From Candidatus Scalindua sediminis (GTDB lineage: Bacteria; Planctomycetota; Brocadiia; Brocadiales; Scalinduaceae): DNA of 64,000 nucleotides. The DNA lies in contig VSDH01000003.1 of assembly GCA_008636105.1 (NCBI GenBank), positions 102,875 to 166,874 on the forward strand, given 5' to 3'. The notes under the pieces are model-generated. The model searched no databases. It was not told the DNA's origin and saw only the letters and a list, made by a program, of their open reading frames with translations. The position numbers and the translations under genes are program-made. Numbering within the stretch: the stretch's first letter is position 1; each line of letters begins with the position of its first letter. Below are positions 43,315 to 52,783 of this stretch, in pieces.

Positions 43315-43605
43315 ATGGCTACAATAACGAAGCGAGAACTGGCCGAGTCCATTTCGCAAAAATTGGGAAGTCCACAAACAAGTACAAAGCAAATAATACA
43401 GCTTTTCTTAGATCTATGCATTGAAGAACTTGCGAAAGGCAATCGATTAGAATTCAGGGACTTCGGCATTCTTACTACGGTTGAAAGAGGTGCTAGGGTT
43501 GGTAGGAATCCAAAGACAGGAGCAACCGTAAATGTTCCCTCAAAGAGAGTCGTACGATTCAAATCAGGAAGACTTCTAAAAGAAAAGGCCCAGAAAAAAG
43601 TCTGA
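43315..43605 (+). CDS. HU/IHF-family DNA-binding protein
   Basis: The 96-residue protein has the bacterial histone-like fold: an N-terminal helical part (TKRELAESISQKLG), the strand RLEFRDFGILTTVERGARVGRNPKTG, and the beta-arm with the conserved intercalating proline in ATVNVPSKRVVRFKSGRLL. It bends DNA and could assist sigma-54 promoters of the kind found upstream. HU and IHF subunits are not separable with confidence here, although the RFKSG stretch is IHF-like. A consensus promoter precedes it. Confidence 0.93.
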   Translation: MATITKRELAESISQKLGSPQTSTKQIIQLFLDLCIEELAKGNRLEFRDFGILTTVERGARVGRNPKTGATVNVPSKRVVRFKSGRLLKEKAQKKV

Positions 43606-43661
43606 TAAAAATTTCAATCCATATCTCAGGATGTAACACACGCTTTATTTACCTCAACTTC

Positions 43662-44216
43662 TCATTTGAATTTATCAGCATAATTCCTGTGAGATGAGTC
43701 TTTGTTAAATCCATGCTCCACCAAAATCCACTTATTGCCTGATTTCTTATAAGTAATTTTATAAGAATAATCTACCATACGCCACCTCCAGAAGAAAAAG
43801 TGTGACAATCCCGTTGCAAAAACGTTTATTTTTTGAGCATAGGGGTCGATGTCTTCAAATACTGCAACCCCCATCTTTGTAACTCCTGGTCCAAACTCTC
43901 CTTTCATATCATTTGCAGTCATATACTCTTCATTCCCTTTAGAAACCGTTGAGACAATGTCAGGAAGGTATTTATCTTCATAACTCTTTTGTGTGTCAGT
44001 ATTCAGAAAAGTCTCAATAGGCACCAAAATTTTTTTATCAGTTGTATTTTTTATGGAATAAAACCAGACTATATATGTTTTCTCATCGCCAGAATCTTCT
44101 TTGTACACAAAGTTTTCTGGTGTGCTCCAGCTAAAATCTACTTGGGATGCTTCCAACGCAACCGAAATAGAAAAGGCAAAAATGAAAAATAAAAATGAAT
44201 TCCTTACTTTATTCAT
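43662..44216 (-). CDS. exported hypothetical protein
   Basis: I chose the ATG at 44216 (or 44219), which follows gggag by 4-7 bases; an earlier ATG at 44240 adds a few residues. A signal peptide ends near ALEAS. The mature part of about 160 residues has strands with a conserved-looking FVYKEDSGDEKTYIVWFYSI and an aromatic patch (SHFFFWRWRMVDYSY). It looks like an immunoglobulin-like or lipoprotein-like beta domain. Function unknown. It is convergent with the HU-like gene. Confidence 0.6.
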   Translation of the reverse strand: MNKVRNSFLFFIFAFSISVALEASQVDFSWSTPENFVYKEDSGDEKTYIVWFYSIKNTTDKKILVPIETFLNTDTQKSYEDKYLPDIVSTVSKGNEEYMTANDMKGEFGPGVTKMGVAVFEDIDPYAQKINVFATGLSHFFFWRWRMVDYSYKITYKKSGNKWILVEHGFNKDSSHRNYADKFK

Positions 44217-44283
44217 CATTCTACTCCCTGTCTCCAACATTTACATTTTGTTGGGAAATATCAAAATATTTAGGACAAACTGA

Positions 44284-44949
44284 CTAAGACTTTATTAAAA
44301 ACGCTGAGAGTTCATCAATGCTCTGAAATATTTTATCGGCATCTTTTAGGTACTCTCCTGGTAGAGAAGTTTGTACTGCAAAACATGTTAATCCTGCATT
44401 CTTCGCTGACGCAATACCTGCCGGTGCATTTTCAACCACTAAACAGTCTTTTTTATTAACACCCAGTTCATTTACGGCCTTCAAATACGGTTCTGGATTA
44501 GGCTTCCCATTACTTACCATTTCTCCAGTAATAACAATTTTAAAGACGTTGTCTAATCCCATTTGTAGAACTTTCTTAACGACCTCTAAGCGAGTACCTG
44601 TTACCAGAGCAAGAAGGTAATCAAGTCTATGCAATTCCAATAAAAGTTCTTTTGAACCTTTCATCAGTTTCACAGTAAAGATATCGTTAAATATCTTTCG
44701 TTTAAGTTTAAGTACACTCCTGATTGACACATCAGAAAGAGATTTTTTCTTTTTATTTATCAGCTCTTTTATCGTTTCTTCACCTGTCATACCTTCCATG
44801 AGATAAATTTCCAGGTCAGTTACTGATATCCCTACGGTTGACAATGCCTTTTTCCATGATTCAATATGGTACGGCATGCCGTCAACAATCACACCGTCCA
44901 TATCGAAAATAACCGAATTCAGGAACCCTGTTCCTTTAATGTTTTTCAT
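44284..44949 (-). CDS. HAD-superfamily phosphatase, beta-phosphoglucomutase-like
   Basis: The HAD motifs are clear: motif I VIFDMDGVIVDG, motif II LVTGT, and motif III/IV as a Lys in NGKPNPEPY followed by VVENAPAGIASAKNAG. The cap lies between the first two. The 221 residues match beta-phosphoglucomutase and related sugar phosphatases. The start lies inside the end of the FHA-protease gene (14-base overlap), so the two are translated together. Substrate unknown. Confidence 0.85.
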   Translation of the reverse strand: MKNIKGTGFLNSVIFDMDGVIVDGMPYHIESWKKALSTVGISVTDLEIYLMEGMTGEETIKELINKKKKSLSDVSIRSVLKLKRKIFNDIFTVKLMKGSKELLLELHRLDYLLALVTGTRLEVVKKVLQMGLDNVFKIVITGEMVSNGKPNPEPYLKAVNELGVNKKDCLVVENAPAGIASAKNAGLTCFAVQTSLPGEYLKDADKIFQSIDELSAFLIKS

Positions 44950-46285
44950 CTTCTAATAACGTCAGAGCGTATTTTATGGGAACTCCAAAGTTTGCACCTC
45001 TAAAACCTCGGAAGATGCCGTAATTTATGGCAATTACCTTGCCCTTATTATTGAAAAGTGGACCGCCGCTACCGCCAACAGTTGTCTGTGCGTCATACAC
45101 GATCCTTTCCTTTAAAACGTCACTTACGTGCCCTTGAGTTGATAAAGGCCTTATTAGACCACGCTCAGAAAGTTCTTGTGCTGCTTCAAGCAGAGGTAAT
45201 TTTGATATCTCTTTTGCAATGTCCGGATCAGTCTTTGCAAAAATAGCACCTAGTCCTGCCGGGTAACCCAGTAATATTGCAGGTTCTCCCTCAATTGCGC
45301 CCATACCACTTAAATCCAGTTCAAGCACCGGGATGTCTACACCTTCAGGATCAAGGCTTAAGAGGGCAACATCGGCATCTTCAGAAACCTTTTCGACTCT
45401 AAGAGGAAAAGGTTCTTTTACATTTGGGAAAAACGCCCTAAACACCTCGAACCTGGCTTTAAAACCTGGTTTTATAGGAATAAAATGTGCCCTTTGCTGC
45501 CACCAGGGTTCTGCAATATGGCGATTAGTTAGTATCTTGCCATCTTTGCTTATTAAAAACCCTGTTCCAGTGTAGTCATTCGTCAATAAACGGCCATCAC
45601 CCCAAGCCTTTAATGGCTCACCCGTCTGCTCATCGACTAAAGAAAATGAACACTGAATCAGGCAAACTCCTCCACTAAAATTTTTAATTATTTTTTCTGC
45701 AACAGTACTTTCGAATTCTAAAATCTCTACTCTTTTTGTAGTTTCTGTCAACGTAAAATATATAGTATAAAATAATGTACCAATACCACCAGTGATGAAG
45801 AATAAAATAAAGAAACTGGCAAGTTTAAATCTCAGTGAAGACTGTGTAAAGGCTTCAACCAGCAAGTTTTTGAAAAACGCCGCTGCTGTAGTTAGTTTCC
45901 TGCCTCTATACGGTTCCCTTGCAAGATCCATTGAATCTGCTAACATTTCTCTGAAGGGCTTACATACGTCTCCTTCTTCAGTTTTTATCCTGAAACGCAG
46001 CCTTGGTCCATTCTCGCCATATTCAATAAGGTCTCCGTCATTAAGAACAACTTCCTTTATCAATATATTATTGACAAGGGTTCCTTTGGAACTATCCAAA
46101 TCCTTTAGAATATAGTCACATTCCTTAAGATGGATTTCGGCATGGAAAGGTGAGGTATTCTTATCTGTGGCTTGATTAAATCTTAAATTACATGAAGGAT
46201 CTGTTCCAACACTAATTTTTGAATTTGTAAAAAACTCCGTTTTACCTCTTTTGCTACCTGATAAATGTACAAAAATTGCTTTCAT
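44936..46285 (-). CDS. FHA domain-trypsin-like membrane protease
   Basis: The 449 residues have an FHA domain at about 20-100 (ISVGTDPSCNLRF, SPFHAEI, DLDSSKGTLVNN), then a transmembrane helix (about 157-185), and then a trypsin-like domain with the triad His in LTNRHIA, Asp in EDADVALL and Ser in VGGSGGPL. FHA domains bind phosphothreonine, so a cytoplasmic phosphorylation signal could control a periplasmic protease. It overlaps both neighbours: 4 bases with the repeat protein and 14 with the phosphatase. I know no named family with exactly this order, although FHA-protease mixes occur in bacteria. Confidence 0.82.
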   Translation of the reverse strand: MKAIFVHLSGSKRGKTEFFTNSKISVGTDPSCNLRFNQATDKNTSPFHAEIHLKECDYILKDLDSSKGTLVNNILIKEVVLNDGDLIEYGENGPRLRFRIKTEEGDVCKPFREMLADSMDLAREPYRGRKLTTAAAFFKNLLVEAFTQSSLRFKLASFFILFFITGGIGTLFYTIYFTLTETTKRVEILEFESTVAEKIIKNFSGGVCLIQCSFSLVDEQTGEPLKAWGDGRLLTNDYTGTGFLISKDGKILTNRHIAEPWWQQRAHFIPIKPGFKARFEVFRAFFPNVKEPFPLRVEKVSEDADVALLSLDPEGVDIPVLELDLSGMGAIEGEPAILLGYPAGLGAIFAKTDPDIAKEISKLPLLEAAQELSERGLIRPLSTQGHVSDVLKERIVYDAQTTVGGSGGPLFNNKGKVIAINYGIFRGFRGANFGVPIKYALTLLEDEKH

Positions 46286-46854
46286 CTATCTTTATTAACA
46301 AAATAATTATACACAATGTCAGCAAAGGCATTTAGGCCCTTCATATCCTTGCCTAGCTTCGATAACTTATTTTCAAGCTCCGTTTTGTTTCTAAAATTCT
46401 TAGAGACATATTCAGCGACGAATGTTTGAGCGGAAATAAAATTCAAATCAGGGCCTTTATCATTCGAGCTCTGGGAAATTTTATATGCTATTAAATCCGT
46501 GATAGTTTTTAACGTTATATCTTTCTTACTGCTTATATCATCTTTCACCACATCGAAACTCAAACGGTCTTTGTCTTCATAATATTGATACACAATATCC
46601 GCCATAGCCTGCATTCCTTTTGCTCCTTCATCCAATTTAGATAGTTTCTCATTAAATTCATCCATAGTACTAAAGTTCTCTGAAATATATTCTGCCGTTG
46701 TTTCTTCTGCAGAAAGAAAATTATTTTCCGGCCCTCTGTCGTCTGGACTTTTAGATATCTTAAATGCAACAATATCTGCTATAGATTTTAAAGTAATATC
46801 TTCGACATTATGGATCCTATTTCTAATTGTCTTGGTATCCAGTTTTCCCTTCAT
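46282..46854 (-). CDS. hypothetical protein of two tandem 80-90-residue repeats
   Basis: The 190 residues consist of two copies of one unit: DITLKSIADIVAFKIS...GMQAMADIVYQYYEDKDR and DITLKTITDLIAYKIS...GLNAFADIVYNYFVNKDR. Each is all-helical, with no signal peptide and no membrane segment. The ATGA overlap with the FHA-protease start implies translational coupling, so it may be a regulator, substrate or adaptor of the protease. No family recognised. Confidence 0.7.
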   Translation of the reverse strand: MKGKLDTKTIRNRIHNVEDITLKSIADIVAFKISKSPDDRGPENNFLSAEETTAEYISENFSTMDEFNEKLSKLDEGAKGMQAMADIVYQYYEDKDRLSFDVVKDDISSKKDITLKTITDLIAYKISQSSNDKGPDLNFISAQTFVAEYVSKNFRNKTELENKLSKLGKDMKGLNAFADIVYNYFVNKDR

Positions 46855-46932
46855 TGAAGCGCATTATACTACCACTAAAATATATAAGTCAACAGTGATA
46901 TATAGCAATCATACTTTCCAGAAAATTATTAC

Positions 46933-46972
46933 AAAAAAAAAAGCTTCAGGGCAATTTCTCACCCTGAAGCCT
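46933..46972 (-). terminator. rho-independent terminator
   Basis: On the - strand ggcttcaggg and ccctgaagc pair with a short loop and are followed by about ten T. It ends the small exported-protein transcript at 46993. Confidence 0.85.
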
Positions 46973-46992
46973 TGTAGTTTACTGATATTAGA

Positions 46993-47346
46993 TTAATGAC
47001 CTGCTCCGGTAGCTGGACGGCCTGCAGCTCCTAGTTCAAATGTTACTTGAATGATTTCACCGGGTTTAACTCTAACTTCTCTGCTGTCTGTATTGCCATG
47101 TGAATCAACAACTGAAACTGTATATATTCCCTTATCTACCTGAAAGACGTAATTTCCATTTTTGCCGGTAGTTTCAGATGCATCTCCTACACTTACTTCA
47201 GCATGCTCAATTGGACTACCCAGCGCTATCACTTGAACTATGACCCTTGCAGGAGGTTCATCAAAAGCTGTGACTATGTTGCTTAAACAGAATATCAGGC
47301 CAGAGGCTACAAGTGCTACAAAAATGTATTTAAATTTACTCAGCAT
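46993..47346 (-). CDS. small exported protein with carboxypeptidase-regulatory-like fold
   Basis: A signal peptide ends near VTAFDE. The mature 85 residues form one seven-strand beta sandwich of the CarboxypepD_reg/transthyretin type (VIALGSPIEHAEVSVGD, GKNGNYVFQVDKGIYTV, VKPGEIIQVTFEL). It has a ggaga site and a terminator right after, so it is a single gene. The fold often serves as a scaffold in secreted proteins. The C-terminus AGRPATGAGH is Gly-rich and flexible. Confidence 0.7.
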   Translation of the reverse strand: MLSKFKYIFVALVASGLIFCLSNIVTAFDEPPARVIVQVIALGSPIEHAEVSVGDASETTGKNGNYVFQVDKGIYTVSVVDSHGNTDSREVRVKPGEIIQVTFELGAAGRPATGAGH

Positions 47347-47986
47347 TATTTATCTCCTTTCTCTAAAATAAAAATATACGACAAAATTCCAGTAATTTTT
47401 ATCTATATAATGATGTTAATTATACGGCTAATATCACCTCCTCTCACCTTCCGAAGTATTGTTAGCCTGATAATATTTTGATTTAGGATTATACATTAAA
47501 ACTTGTTTTCGTCAAGATATTTTCTATTTTTGTTAAATTAAAGCTGAGTTAAGCTTGAAAATTTTGTGAATTGTAACTGCAACTTTTTAATCTGGGATGT
47601 TTACGTGTTCGGATGCCGTTTCCCTTACGCGGTACTAATTCAGATCTGTTAGAATGGCTTTGGCGGACCTAGTAGACAATCGCTTTGCCATAGTTCATTA
47701 TGTAAGGAACATAATCAATAAGACTTATAGAATCAATAGTTTAAAGCCGATTTCTTAAAAAGTCACATTTGACCACGATCATCCTTTTTCTATAACACAA
47801 ATGGGATGAGTACAGTTACTAAGATTTTAAACTGGCGTATAACTTAGGGTTAAGGTCTAAAAATTTGGTTATTTATTAGCTTATTTAATGATATAATAAA
47901 TATTTGTATAAGCAATATAGGGGATAATGTACATAAGTCCTTAGCATATTGTATCTTATTATCTATTTTTTATTAAGAAGACAAAA
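47347..47986. other. 640-bp intergenic region between divergent genes
   Basis: I see no gene here. It is AT-rich with scattered short inverted repeats. A possible promoter for the following gene is ttgtat...gataat near 47904-47930, in front of a leader of about 60 bases. The - strand gene's promoter should lie near 47380-47480. Confidence 0.4.
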
Positions 47987-50900
47987 ATGCCAGAAGAGAA
48001 GGCCTCTTTCAAACAAAAAAGAGAATTTTTAAAGAATTATACGCCTTTTTCCTCATTATCTAACAATCTCCTAAAAAAGATTGCATCAAGACTGCAGGTT
48101 CATCATTACGGAGTTGGTCAGATTATATGTGAAAGAGGAAAGGCAGGTAATAGTTTGTATATAATTCATACTGGTTCTCTGACAGAAATCTTGTCTGATA
48201 GCAGCGGAGAAGAAATAACAATAGCAATTCTCAGAGAAGGGAACTGCTTTGGAACTATTTCACTACTTACTGATGAACCTTATCTTGCAACAATAAAAGT
48301 GAAGGAAGATGTGGAGCTTTACGTTCTTTACAAAAATGACATAGAGGAACTAATTCGAACGAACCCGGTTTTGAGTACGTATTTAAATAGAATAGTATCA
48401 ATGAGGATAAAGACGTTCCTTGATTTTTTTGAAAAGGAAAAAATTAAGATTGTTGAAGGACTTGAAGACAGGTTGGAGAAAGAGAGAAAGTTAGACGTAA
48501 TAAATAGAGTAACCAAACTCTTTTATTTAGATGGAGATATCAACAAGACTTTATCGATGGTTGTCAAAGAAGTTAATCAGGAAATGAGGGCGGACGCTTG
48601 CTCAATATACTTGCTAGATACAATTTCTAATAATCTCATACTAGAAGCTGCCGTTGGGTTTGATCATAAGGCAATAAAAAATATAAAGATGCAATTAGAT
48701 GAAGGAATAACCGGATGGGTAGTAAGAAATTGTCACCCTGTTGCGCTTGAAGACGTACATACTGATCCCAGGGTAAGGTTCATTTCAGAAATCCATGAAG
48801 ACCGTTTGTCTTCAATATTGTCAGTGCCATTAGGGGATAAGAAAGATGTCATTGGAGCTATAAACATTCAGACTCTTAGTAAAAGAAAATATACGTATGA
48901 GGATATTAGGGGGCTAACGATTCTGGCAAATCATATTACGCTTGCCATTTCACATGCGCGGCTTAAGAGAAGGATGCAGATTGTGGAACAGGTAAAAGGC
49001 AGGAAGGATGTAAAAAAATTGGGTTTTGTAGGAAAGGGTAGATATATCGACAAAATAAATTCATTTGTTGATACTGTAGCTACACATGATGAACCTGTGT
49101 TGATAAGTGGTGAAGATGGGACTGGTAAGATACCCATGTCAAAAATCATTCACTATAAGGGTAAACGTTACAAGGGGCCTTTTGTAGAAGTTGATTGTAG
49201 AAGCATCGGTAAGGATTCATGGGGGGAAGAACTCTTTGGCAGAGAAAGAATTTCTTACGTGATAAGTTGTGATGACGCAATCAAAAAAGATTTACAGGAC
49301 AGAGAATCCTCTGAGAAAGGAATTGAAATAGAGGACATAGCAACGCGTCTGGGATATATCGAATTGGCCGATTCGGGGACGGTTTTCTTAAATCATGTAG
49401 GTACATTAAATCAAGCAAATCAAATCAAATTACTTAACTACTTGCAAGGAGGAAGGTTTAATCGTGTCAACGGGAGTGATACCATTTATTCAAATACAAG
49501 AATTGTTGCATCAGTATCCGAAGATATTGCAATATCTATTGAAAAGGGTAGATTTGACAAAACACTTTACAATACTTTAGGCAAAAATTTCTTTCACTTG
49601 AAGGCTCTTAGAAATCAGAAACGCAGTATCCCAATGCTTACAAAAGACTTTCTTGAAAAGATTAGTAAGGAACAACATAAAGACGTCAGAAATGTATCTG
49701 AGAATGCAATGGGGCGATTGATGAGCTATGATTGGCCCGGGAATGTGTCAGAACTAGAGGACGTTTTAAAACGTGCAGTCAGCCTGGCAAAGAGCGATAC
49801 TATTACGACTGAACAAATCTTTTTTGGTATACCAAAAGAAGAAAAGAAATGGTCTTTCAATATACTTTCGCTAGACAAGGTTAAAGAATTTTTAAAAAGT
49901 AGATTTTATCCTCTGGGTCTTCAGGTTTTAAGTTCTGCATTTCTTATAATTACCCTCTGTGTATTATTCATGGGGCATAAAGATGGACTTTTAAACTTTG
50001 CAAATGTGTTTATATGGTCGGCAGGTTTCTTTTTCATTTACTTATCAGCTTTAGTTTCTGGAAGAATTTTTTGTGGAATATGTCCTTTTGCAGCGGTCGG
50101 TGACTGGATACAGCGATTGAAAAGTTTTAATTTACAAATTCCAAAGGTACTAATTACATACGGAAGGTATATCACAATTGGATTAATACTCTTGGTCTTT
50201 TGGTTTGAAGGTGTAACAACAATGCCACGATCCTCGGCCTTAACTGCATTCTTGATTATATTTATTCTCTCAGGAGCTATGATCTCAGGCTTTTTATTTG
50301 AGAGAAGAGTATGGTGTAGATACGCCTGCCCACTTGGTGGTATGCTCGGCATATATTCGCTTTCATCGGTGACTTCATTGAAAGCAAACAGAAGCGTTTG
50401 TCTCAATCAGTGTGAAACTCACGATTGCTATTTAGGAACAAGGTTAATAAAAGGTTGCCCGATGTTTTTACATCCTTATGGACTGGAAAGCAATAAAGAT
50501 TGCGTTTTATGCATGAACTGTTACAAAAATTGCGGTTACAGTTCCATAAGAGTCGATCTTCAAGTTCCAGGAAGTGACATAGGCGATATGTCTAATAGGT
50601 CTTTGCCTGACGCACTACTTTCCCTGTCATTATTAGGTGTACTTTTAGTAGAATATGGAAGCCTCCTTAGTATCGATTCTCAATGGTTTCAGTCAATATA
50701 CAATTTTTTTGCAATCAATCAAACGGTACTCTTTACGTTAATATTTATTTTTGTATTGACCGCACCATTTGTTTCCATTGGACTTATTGATTATTTATGT
50801 AGTGGATTTTCATTCACCAGGACAAAAGAGAGAATGGCAGATTTTGGATATGCAGCTATCCCTCTTGCACTTATGGGACACCTTGCTTTTTATTGGGACA

Positions 50901-51166
50901 AACTCAAAGCAAATTTCTGGAGGATGTTTGAAACTGCTAATATTTATAAGGCCGGCAAAATAGACAATGAATTCTCGACTATTACAGATAGGATAAGCAG
51001 CATATCATCTTTTGAACTGTTAACTATACTACTAGGATTTGTTGGAAGCGTTTATTTCTTTTACCTAATTTCAAAGAAAACTAGACACGTATTAACAAAA
51101 TCAACAATTGCCGGTTACTTTACTGTTTTTGCTATCTTCGCTCTTATATACATATATATTTTGTAG
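47987..51166 (+). CDS. cNMP-GAF-degenerate AAA-polyferredoxin membrane fusion protein
   Basis: The 1059 residues join modules rarely seen together: a Crp-type cyclic-nucleotide domain (about 15-130); a GAF domain (about 180-330); an AAA+ domain like sigma-54 activators (about 350-610); then about nine membrane helices with NapH/NosR-type iron-sulfur sites. Walker A is GEDGTGK (about 372), but the GAFTGA loop is replaced (LFGRERISYV), and Walker B reads TVFLNHVG instead of FLDE. There is no helix-turn-helix. The membrane part has CGICPF (about 694), CRYACPLGG (about 780), and CVLCMNCYKNC (about 838). It cannot be a normal activator; I infer a membrane redox relay whose soluble part senses or binds a nucleotide. 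Confidence 0.88.
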   Translation: MPEEKASFKQKREFLKNYTPFSSLSNNLLKKIASRLQVHHYGVGQIICERGKAGNSLYIIHTGSLTEILSDSSGEEITIAILREGNCFGTISLLTDEPYLATIKVKEDVELYVLYKNDIEELIRTNPVLSTYLNRIVSMRIKTFLDFFEKEKIKIVEGLEDRLEKERKLDVINRVTKLFYLDGDINKTLSMVVKEVNQEMRADACSIYLLDTISNNLILEAAVGFDHKAIKNIKMQLDEGITGWVVRNCHPVALEDVHTDPRVRFISEIHEDRLSSILSVPLGDKKDVIGAINIQTLSKRKYTYEDIRGLTILANHITLAISHARLKRRMQIVEQVKGRKDVKKLGFVGKGRYIDKINSFVDTVATHDEPVLISGEDGTGKIPMSKIIHYKGKRYKGPFVEVDCRSIGKDSWGEELFGRERISYVISCDDAIKKDLQDRESSEKGIEIEDIATRLGYIELADSGTVFLNHVGTLNQANQIKLLNYLQGGRFNRVNGSDTIYSNTRIVASVSEDIAISIEKGRFDKTLYNTLGKNFFHLKALRNQKRSIPMLTKDFLEKISKEQHKDVRNVSENAMGRLMSYDWPGNVSELEDVLKRAVSLAKSDTITTEQIFFGIPKEEKKWSFNILSLDKVKEFLKSRFYPLGLQVLSSAFLIITLCVLFMGHKDGLLNFANVFIWSAGFFFIYLSALVSGRIFCGICPFAAVGDWIQRLKSFNLQIPKVLITYGRYITIGLILLVFWFEGVTTMPRSSALTAFLIIFILSGAMISGFLFERRVWCRYACPLGGMLGIYSLSSVTSLKANRSVCLNQCETHDCYLGTRLIKGCPMFLHPYGLESNKDCVLCMNCYKNCGYSSIRVDLQVPGSDIGDMSNRSLPDALLSLSLLGVLLVEYGSLLSIDSQWFQSIYNFFAINQTVLFTLIFIFVLTAPFVSIGLIDYLCSGFSFTRTKERMADFGYAAIPLALMGHLAFYWDKLKANFWRMFETANIYKAGKIDNEFSTITDRISSISSFELLTILLGFVGSVYFFYLISKKTRHVLTKSTIAGYFTVFAIFALIYIYIL

Positions 51167-51168
51167 CC

Positions 51169-51819
51169 TTAATCACCCCGAGATTTCCTTACAGCTATAG
51201 TCTTGTAAGGAATAAATCTTGGTACATTTTCTTTATAGACTCTATACTCGTTTCCAAAAACCCTTAGCATTCTTTTTTCTTCAAAAAATGTACCAATAAA
51301 GAGGTAACTTACCGCACAAATTCTATCCGCCAATGTAAGTAAGCTAATAAACGGATTGAATAAAAAAACCAGAGAGACCCCAAAATACATAGGGTGTCTA
51401 ATAAACCTGTACATCCCGTTAATAACCAACTTATCATAGCCAAAAAGGTTTTTTTGCTTTCCCTTGCCTTTCATAAAAAACCTCCATAACTGCTTAAGAC
51501 CGAGAAACTCCAGTACATCTGTTTGGGAGAAAGCCGTAATAGCAATCAGAAATCCCATGAAACTTATGATATTAAAGGCATATCTTAAAGAATGAGGCAG
51601 TAAAAACATTTCCGGACTGGATTTCACAAAATAAATAATTATTGAATAGATGATAAGTGATATAAAATTGTAAACAATTCTATAAAAATATACCTCAAAT
51701 GTCCTTCCCATAAACTTGATTACCATCTCTCTGAAGGAATTTGAAATCATAATACTGTGAACAAATCCAAACAAACCCCAAAGAAATATCAGAAGAAAGA
51801 TGTCCTTCATACCAATCAT
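51169..51819 (-). CDS. membrane methyltransferase-like protein (NnrU/ICMT/PEMT type)
   Basis: The 216 residues have five to six hydrophobic helices and the conserved C-terminal stretch VINGMYRFIRHPMYFG, ending in a FFEEKRMLRVFGNEYRVYKENVPRFIP tail. The RHPMY motif and the following E-x-x-L are those of isoprenylcysteine carboxyl methyltransferase and phospholipid methyltransferases; NnrU, linked to nitric-oxide metabolism, shares the fold. The gene stops 2 bases from the fusion-protein stop, so the pair converge. The methylated substrate is unknown; lipid headgroup methylation is plausible. Confidence 0.78.
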   Translation of the reverse strand: MIGMKDIFLLIFLWGLFGFVHSIMISNSFREMVIKFMGRTFEVYFYRIVYNFISLIIYSIIIYFVKSSPEMFLLPHSLRYAFNIISFMGFLIAITAFSQTDVLEFLGLKQLWRFFMKGKGKQKNLFGYDKLVINGMYRFIRHPMYFGVSLVFLFNPFISLLTLADRICAVSYLFIGTFFEEKRMLRVFGNEYRVYKENVPRFIPYKTIAVRKSRGD

Positions 51820-51849
51820 ATTTATTCGTCCCCTATTATGTAAATATCA

Positions 51850-52656
51850 CTATTGTTTTTCTAGTATTGATATTGCCTTCTTGATTGCACTCCTGATCAT
51901 GCTCTTCGAAGGGTAACCAGACGGCTTACCCTCTACATTATATATACGACTTCTTACACCATAATCTTTAGTGTGACTGAAACCCTTTTCGACATCCATT
52001 CCATTAACTCTTACGGTTGGAGAACCAATAAAATGTAGTCGCCGTGCGTCTTCATCATTATCAATTTGTATCAGACTTATTTCTGCATCAATAGCTTCAT
52101 CGGCAATGATCTCTTCGATATACTTTTTTGTGTATGTATATCCAGGGCATCCTTTAATAAACAATATGGCTATCTTAACCATTTCCCTTTTAGTCTGTGT
52201 TATCGTAACCAATATTTCACCTATATTGTCTTTATACCCTTCTCCATACTTGCCAATTAAGTCATCATTAATGGTCAAATACAAATAATTACCTCCTTCA
52301 TCAGGCCCGACGTAATTTGAACCAGACAGTCCCATTGATATAATCCGACCGTCACCTATTTTGCCAAGGAGCATGCCTATGTCTCCTCCCGGCAATGCAT
52401 AACTTTCTAGAGCAGGAACTGGTATCCCGTCTGCATTATGACCTTCGGGGAATATTTCTGTATTAAAGCTCCAATAATCATCCTTTTTTACCTGCCATGT
52501 TATGGTGTGATGCTCCCTCAAGATTATGTCAGTTTGCTGCCATGCCTCATTAGCATGGACTACAACAACTTCTGCAAAGCTACTTTTCGGATGGTTTATT
52601 ATAAATACCAAAAAAAGTGGGATTGCAAAGGCAATAATATGCAGTAGTTTCTTCAT
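51850..52656 (-). CDS. LecA-like domain fused to a thioredoxin-like domain, exported
   Basis: A signal peptide (near SSFAEV) precedes an N-terminal beta domain of about 130 residues with EAWQQTDIILREHHTITWQ, GMLLGKIGDG, and NYLYLTINDD, the pattern of the PA-IL/LecA galactose lectin and its relatives. From about residue 160 a thioredoxin-like fold follows with AILFIKGCPGYTYTKK (one Cys, with Pro-Gly, where CxxC would be) and the cis-Pro loop GSPTVRVNGMDVEKG. The usual second active-site Cys is replaced by Tyr, so it may be a metal or thiol carrier rather than a disulfide reductase. I know no characterised fusion of this kind. Confidence 0.72.
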   Translation of the reverse strand: MKKLLHIIAFAIPLFLVFIINHPKSSFAEVVVVHANEAWQQTDIILREHHTITWQVKKDDYWSFNTEIFPEGHNADGIPVPALESYALPGGDIGMLLGKIGDGRIISMGLSGSNYVGPDEGGNYLYLTINDDLIGKYGEGYKDNIGEILVTITQTKREMVKIAILFIKGCPGYTYTKKYIEEIIADEAIDAEISLIQIDNDEDARRLHFIGSPTVRVNGMDVEKGFSHTKDYGVRSRIYNVEGKPSGYPSKSMIRSAIKKAISILEKQ

Positions 52657-52783
52657 TTTTATTTATTGGTTATGTTTAGAATTATATGAAAAAGGTATTA
52701 TACTATCCTAACAAATCATGTCAACTTTTACGAACAATCAAGGCTTCTGTTTGTGCAATAGCAGGCTTAATTTATTTCAAAAG

